Assembly: GCA_037043455.1 (NCBI GenBank)
Contig: JAWPHD010006799.1
Location: 62,001-126,000 of the forward strand
Reading direction: 5' to 3'
Source of the DNA: Cyrtodaria siliqua
Lineage: Eukaryota; Mollusca; Bivalvia; Adapedonta; Hiatellidae
Length of the DNA: 64,000 nucleotides
This document shows positions 60,901 to 64,000 of this stretch, piece by piece. The first letter of the stretch is position 1. Every line of letters starts with the position of its first letter. Both the position numbers and the translations under genes were made by a program. Below the pieces are notes generated by a model. The model was given only the letters and a program-made list of their open reading frames with translations, searched no databases and had not been told where the DNA came from.

Positions 60901-63699
60901 CTCAGTTCAAATGCTTTTCTATTTAAATGCCAGACATATAAAGTAAAATCATACATACACACTTGTTTTTCTATGAAAACAAATTCATCGGTAACAGCAT
61001 TTTGTTGACGTCATCCAATGACGTCGCTTGTTACAACGTGAAGTGATGTCACATACTTTTCAGACGGTAAATCAGGCAATTTACGGTCGCAAATTTGAGA
61101 CGTTGGCCAGTGGAGTTACGCGTTACATTATAGCTGCATTAGAATTGTCATTTAAATTCAATTTTCATTCTAGGGCAGGACTTAAATACTGTTAGGTGTT
61201 TCATGGAGACACCCGTAAAGCAGGAACATAATTCTAATTTAGTTTGATCGATTGAAATAGATAAGAACCGGACTAACCTCTGATTGTTAAATATACAGGT
61301 GCCCTCGGAGGTGTCACACAAGGATTTCTGGAGGAGGTACTTCTACAAGGTGCACCAGCTACAGGTGGACGAGGCCAGGAAACAGGCGTTGATGGAGCGA
61401 GCAGAGAGGGCAGATATAAAGGAGGACTCCATTGGATGGGATGAAGGTATAGTTTTGGCTTTTTTTTTCAAATTAAAAAAAAAATGCCTTCTAATACTTT
61501 TAATATATATTTATTGAAGTGAGCCGGCAGGACAGATAAAGAAGAGCTCTGCATGTTGTGATTGTATCCACATACATGTACCTGTATAATAGTGTCACAT
61601 TTGGTGTAGATTTAGTTTACCATGTGACAGTTAGCTTTGAAAGTAGTTCTGTTTATATCCATGTAGTTTAATATTCAATTATGTTGATTCGTACTTAATA
61701 CTTTTGATTCAGTTAGGGCTATTCCATTAAAACACATGGAACCCCAGGAAGGCACTTTCGTAATTGAACACCCAGCCAAAGATGCAAAATTGAATTTCAA
61801 GAATTATATTTCGGAAAATAGGGTTCACCCATAGATGTTTATTAAATTGCCTTCTTGGGGTCCCAGGTATGTTTAAATGGAATAGCTCTTAACATTTAAT
61901 TAACATAAAAACGGAAGGTACTTTAGATTGAGCGCATCAGGTGTTGTTTATACCTAATTCGAAGGAAAAAAATGAAGTGATAAAATGCATGCTTTTATTG
62001 AAGGATAGAAATGAAATGTGTCTTATTTTGTTACAGAAGAGTCTTGGAGTGGGGACGAGGATGCTGGGTCATCAACAAGTCCGAGACAGAAGGTCCAGCA
62101 ATCAGTAGATGAAGTACAGAAAGAGGACGCGAGTTCAAGACTCCAGCAAACAGTAGATGAAGTACAGAGAGAGGATGCAATTTCACGGTTACAGCCTGAC
62201 ACTGATGGAGAACCAAACAGATTGACAGAACAGCAGCAACCTGAAAATAAGGAATTATGCAATAAAAATGCTGAAAACGAGACTGCTGTGAAAGCAGAAA
62301 CACAGTCTGATATTAAACAGGAAATTGGACAGACTGATACACATGCTAAAAAGAAAGATATTAAAACTGAGAACCAGTCTGTACAAGAAGCAGATTCAGG
62401 GCCAGATTCAGAAAATAAGAAAGAAATATCAGACCAGTCAGAAGCCTCCTGTGATAAAGATTCAGAGAAAGTGAAAGAAAGTATAAACCCAGAAACAGGT
62501 GCTGAAAAAGTAACTGAACAAGTTTCGGATAAATCAGCATTACCTTCCCAAGCAATAGTTGATAAATCCGAGTCAAAACAAGAACCAGTTGCAGATAAGG
62601 CAGTTGTAGATGTGGATAATGAGGATGGTAATATGAAGACCTGTGATAAAACTGTGTCAGACGGGAATAATGCGGACATTGCAGAATTGAAGATAAAAGT
62701 GAAGGGAGATATGGTAGTTGTGGGTGATCGGATCTCACCATCATCAGAATCAAGCGAAAATAAAGGTAGAGTAAAATAGGCCGGTGTAATATAATCATCA
62801 CAGATGCTTTTCAACCTAGAACTGTCAGACACTGCTCTCAGACCCCTGACATAATTATGATTATCAACGTTCCGTGTTGTTGGTAATATTTTAAAGGTTT
62901 GACAAGTTAAATTGTTAAAAAGTTAAATTCTTTGGAAGGTGGATCGTTTGATCAGTAGTTTAAACGTCTCTTTGAAAAGGTAAATACATTACAGTAACAG
63001 ATCTAAATATTGTGTTTTCTCTGTTCATAATTCCATGAGAGCATTAATCTGAGGAGTTCCTGTGGAGTCTGTGATAATTATATAATCTTATCTTTGATTG
63101 CACATCCTGTGTAAGGGCTATTCCATTAAAACATACCCGGGATCCCGGGACGGTAATTCAATAAACATCTTTTGGTGAATCCTATTTTTTGAAATCTGGT
63201 TCTTAAAACTTATTTTTGCTTCTGTGGGTGGGTGTTCATTTTCAAAGGTGCCTTCCTGTGGCCCCATATATGTTTTAATGGAATAGCCCTAAAGACATTG
63301 ACAACCTAATAGAGATCCAAAATTTGAAACATGACAACACTTTCAATATGCTGCCAGTATAAAACCAAATTTCAGTTGTGATTAGGCATTGTGCATTCAC
63401 AGTTATAAAATTAAATAAATTTGATCATACTTTGTTTATTAACATTTATAAAGTTCGACAAAGAAGTTTAAATTCTTAATTTGTTAACACCCCTCAAAGG
63501 AACTAATAGCACAGTAAAATATCAATGTAAAGAAGAGGACTATATAAACATGTTTTTAGGGTCAAGCAATGAAGATTGGGAACAAGACTTCGATGTGGAC
63601 ATCACACCTGAAGACTTAGCTGCGGCAAGTCAGCTGGCAGAGAAGATGAATCTATCAGCCGCAGAATACAACACATTAACAGGCGGAGAGGTAGTGTGA
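48887..63699 (+). CDS. BSDC1: BSDC1, BSD domain-containing protein 1 (8 coding exons, 3' end possibly beyond)
   Basis: Exons 48887-48903, 55782-55839, 56470-56574, 58462-58632, 59019-59189, 61299-61446, 62037-62765, 63560-63699; all GT-AG with matching phases, 512 codons plus TGA (human about 430 residues). The N terminus MAEGEKNDTSGSSWWGSWIA and VSHDLTEFTSTMQSD align to human BSDC1. The BSD domain spans exons 5-6 with KGDVSDLLVTMVEVRSLYTT and the signature HKDFWRRYFYKVHQL (adjacent aromatic FW). Exon 7 is a long, acidic, disordered insert; exon 8 has the conserved SNEDWEQDFDVDITPEDL. BSD domains occur in TFIIH p62, synapse-associated proteins and DOS2-like proteins; the role of BSDC1 is poorly known. 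The terminal WEDWE of vertebrates is missing, so a further exon may exist past the window. Confidence 0.93.
48904..49477 (+). other. BSDC1: BSDC1 intron 1, 5' unique part
   Basis: A+T-rich, no element recognised. Confidence 0.6.
50712..52066. mobile_element. Nested 1.36-kb TIR element with 5-bp GAGCC duplication
   Basis: Inverted ends CAGTGATTTTTTT and AAAAAAATCACTG, flanked by GAGCC on both sides (50707-50711, 52067-52071). Removing it restores the host unit GCAAGAGCCAGAGG. A minus-strand reading frame of 35 codons (50996-50889, MKRICHMDKDLTEADMEALV then DMFKG) may be the tail of a lost gene. CAGTG ends suggest a hAT relative, with a 5-bp rather than an 8-bp duplication. Confidence 0.75.
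51387..51835. repeat. Repeat shared with 59237-59697, copy 1
   Basis: Starts TTGAGGTTTACCACCACTAA and ends AATTAGTGGTTTCACACC. About 450 bp, clearly similar to the copy in BSDC1 intron 5. Confidence 0.8.
53132..53890. other. BSDC1: BSDC1 intron 1, between elements
   Basis: A+T-rich, no gene or element recognised. Confidence 0.5.
53891..54031. repeat. Near-perfect 62-bp-arm hairpin
   Basis: The left arm TACCTGTGTTTTATCGGTGA through CGGATGCGAGTAATTAAATC pairs with the right arm ending GTACG, with only a few mismatches. The loop is about 15 bases. Possibly a foldback MITE. Confidence 0.92.
54336..55781 (+). other. BSDC1: BSDC1 intron 1, 3' part with a G/T-rich decayed repeat
   Basis: 55120-55510 is G/T-rich with recurring short phrases such as GTTTGAAGAAACACTTTT and GTGGGGTGGG, a decayed tandem repeat. 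The short open frames there are not convincing genes. The rest is unremarkable. Confidence 0.5.
55782..55839 (+). CDS. BSDC1: BSDC1 exon 2
   Basis: Reads NDTSGSSWWGSWIASAKEK after the split Lys. The acceptor is TGTCCTTCAG and the donor is GTGAGTG. WWxSW is the conserved N-terminal motif. Confidence 0.92.
55840..56469 (+). other. BSDC1: BSDC1 intron 2
   Basis: A+T-rich intron, no element recognised. Confidence 0.7.
56470..56574 (+). CDS. BSDC1: BSDC1 exon 3
   Basis: 35 codons, TEKAFEMVSHDLTEFTSTMQ to KETLQ. Aligns to EFMKRDLTEFTQVVQHD. Acceptor TTTTTTCAG, donor GTATAT. Confidence 0.93.
56709..58169 (-). mobile_element. Helentron/HINE-like element, family B, long copy
   Basis: Same family as 4492-5080: minus-strand start ACAAGAGGCCCAAGAGGGCC and a 3' end with GGACGGACGGACAAC, then GGCCAGTAGAGCTAA. 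Contains about seven units of 160-163 bp (TCGTTAAGACGATAGGGCC on the plus strand at about 56780, 56940, 57100, 57264, 57423, 57584). A second internal TTAGCTCTA at about 57893 suggests two joined copies. The open frames across it come from the repeat. BSDC1 intron 3. Confidence 0.7.
58170..58461 (+). other. BSDC1: BSDC1 intron 3, acceptor-proximal part
   Basis: A+T-rich, no element recognised. Confidence 0.6.
58462..58632 (+). CDS. BSDC1: BSDC1 exon 4
   Basis: 57 codons from QQQSSEDSNK to GLFDRAT. The acceptor ACAATGCAG is followed by CAGCAG, so a 3- or 6-nt acceptor shift is possible. Donor GTAACA. Confidence 0.88.
58633..59018 (+). other. BSDC1: BSDC1 intron 4
   Basis: No element recognised. 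Confidence 0.7.
59019..59189 (+). CDS. BSDC1: BSDC1 exon 5 (start of the BSD region)
   Basis: 57 codons, ARLRAIQVDTGTYLREPSGP, PEHYARWLQSFDMDKHKGDV, SDLLVTMVEVRSLYTTL. Matches EPDGPPELFDAWLSQF and SELLVGSPSIRALYTKM. Acceptor TTTACAG, donor GTACGT. Confidence 0.94.
59237..59697. mobile_element. Short TIR-like repeat, copy 2
   Basis: Begins AAGGTTTACCACCACTAATT and ends AATTAGTGGTATAATACCTC, which are loosely inverted (ACCACTAATT core). The same 450-bp body is nested at 51387-51835. Not coding. BSDC1 intron 5. Confidence 0.65.
59698..60379 (+). other. BSDC1: BSDC1 intron 5, middle part
   Basis: A+T-rich, with a GACGTCACG/TGACGTAATGTGACG cluster near 60322-60370 next to the following hairpin. 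Confidence 0.5.
60380..60540. repeat. Foldback repeat with 45-bp arms
   Basis: ATAGAATCTCACATTCGTTC then TCATTCATTATTGAATTTATT on the left is inverted on the right with one or two mismatches. Spacer about 65 bp. Confidence 0.92.
60804..60903. repeat. Foldback repeat with about 31-bp arms
   Basis: GAGATAACCATGCTAATATT then TTCAATCTGGG pairs with CCCAGATTGAAAACATTAGC then ATGGTTATCTC. Spacer about 38 bp. Confidence 0.92.
60904..61298 (+). other. BSDC1: BSDC1 intron 5, acceptor-proximal part
   Basis: Contains two close GACGTC palindromes near 61006-61026. No element ends seen. Confidence 0.5.
61299..61446 (+). CDS. BSDC1: BSDC1 exon 6 (BSD signature)
   Basis: Reads VPSEVSHKDFWRRYFYKVHQ then LQVDEARKQALMERAERAD and GWDE. 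FWRRYFYKVHQL is nearly identical to FWHRYFYKVHQL in vertebrates. Donor GTATAG, phase 1. Confidence 0.95.
61447..62036 (+). other. BSDC1: BSDC1 intron 6
   Basis: Holds the first Harbinger-like MITE and otherwise A+T-rich sequence. Confidence 0.7.
61716..61888. mobile_element. Harbinger-like MITE, copy 1 (BSDC1 intron 6)
   Basis: The ends GGGCTATTCCATTAAAACA and, reversed, GAGCTATTCCATTTAAACA are inverted. Target duplication TTA on both sides (61713-61715, 61889-61891). 173 bp. A 3-bp TWA target is typical of PIF/Harbinger. Confidence 0.82.
62037..62765 (+). CDS. BSDC1: BSDC1 exon 7 (long acidic low-complexity exon)
   Basis: 729 nt after TTGTTACAG, starting EESWSGDEDAGSS. A tandem 16-residue repeat at 62093-62188 (VQQSVDEVQKEDASSR, LQQTVDEVQREDAISR) is followed by a Glu, Lys, Gln, Asp and Ser-rich stretch without predicted fold. 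Donor GTAGAG. If unspliced, the frame meets TAG 14 bases on. Vertebrate BSDC1 has a shorter disordered segment here. Confidence 0.9.
62766..63559 (+). other. BSDC1: BSDC1 intron 7
   Basis: Holds the second Harbinger-like MITE. No other feature. Confidence 0.7.
63115..63289. mobile_element. Harbinger-like MITE, copy 2 (BSDC1 intron 7)
   Basis: Same family as 61716-61888: GGGCTATTCCATTAAAACAT with its inverse at the right end and TAA duplications (63112-63114, 63290-63292). 175 bp. Confidence 0.85.
63560..63699 (+). CDS. BSDC1: BSDC1 exon 8 (conserved EDWE motif)
   Basis: Reads GSSNEDWEQDFDVDITPEDL, AAASQLAEKMNLSAAEYNTL, TGGEVV then TGA, after GTTTTTAG. A donor-like GAG then GTAGTG at 63690 just before the stop could instead lead to another exon. 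Confidence 0.88.
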
Positions 63700-64000
63700 G
63701 CTAGGAAATTAGAGTACCAAAGTCCTTCAGCATAGGAATTTTAGCCGGATTGCATAGCAAATCCAGGCGTATAGTTTGGCGATTAACGTCTGTCTACGTG
63801 TTTTGTCTGTCTATGCATTTTGACGTTTTGGTTAAAGTTTTTGGTTAAAGTTTTTGTTTTTCCTCATTTCTCAAAAACTAATTGTCGAAAGGCTTTGAAA
63901 CTTGGCACGCATGTTTATTGTCATTGCAGAATGTTTTATGACAGGAACCATAAGTCTGTCATGTATTTTACCTGAATTACCTGCCCTTTATACTTAAATG
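63700..64000 (+). other. BSDC1: BSDC1 3'UTR or further intron
   Basis: No polyadenylation signal or coding exon recognised before the window ends. Confidence 0.5.

Noticed and set aside
62023..62832. Long serine-rich open frame antisense to BSDC1 exon 7
   Set aside because: It is the reverse shadow of a biased acidic coding exon; the sense frame has splice sites and homology.

Overview
The window is animal genomic DNA: intron-rich, about two thirds A+T, and full of short transposons and minisatellites. The three genes are ordinary metazoan housekeeping genes. Repeat families that begin ACAAGAG, carry internal tandem units and end in a hairpin followed by CTAA are typical of molluscs, so a bivalve or other marine mollusc is the best guess. 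That is inference from repeat style; no species marker was seen.

Layout. (1) 1-2318, + strand: the last two coding exons of UBE3C, a HECT ubiquitin ligase, including the catalytic cysteine. (2) 2319-13122: the interval between two convergent genes, holding several transposon fragments: a Helentron-like element, a MITE, a tRNA-type SINE, a broken LINE interrupted by a TTAA-flanked palindromic insert, and a SINE with five internal 40-bp units. (3) 13123-48700, - strand: a complete LMBRD1 gene (lysosomal cobalamin transport protein LMBD1) in 15 coding exons over 35.6 kb. I placed every exon by splice sites, reading phase and alignment to the vertebrate protein; the summed CDS is one base short of a whole frame, and the problem lies between exons 2 and 3. 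(4) 48701-48886: a 186-bp head-to-head promoter interval. (5) 48887-63699 and probably beyond, + strand: BSDC1 (BSD-domain protein) in at least 8 coding exons.

The most unusual feature is inside LMBRD1. Several large minisatellites are built from the gene's own exon-intron boundaries. About 100 copies of a 47-bp unit carry the acceptor and start of exon 4. Nearly 30 copies of a 49-bp unit carry the end and donor of exon 5. About nine copies of a 74-bp unit carry the donor of exon 7. A 15-bp array starts at the exon 6 donor, and the exon 11 acceptor is duplicated once with a 52-bp offset. The gene therefore contains long arrays of plausible decoy splice sites.

A second theme is a group of four sequence families (A-D) sharing one architecture: a 5' ACAAGAG start, a subterminal inverted repeat, internal tandem units, a GAC-rich tract, and a 3' hairpin followed by CTAA. 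This fits non-autonomous Helentron/HINE elements (DINE-1 or pearl type). Other mobile DNA includes a 1.33-kb hAT-like element that splits the exon 4 minisatellite, a 1.36-kb element nested in a family C element, two Harbinger-like MITEs either side of the large BSDC1 exon, and several foldback palindromes.

The three genes have no evident shared pathway. UBE3C and LMBRD1 are convergent, and LMBRD1 and BSDC1 are divergent with a probable shared promoter.
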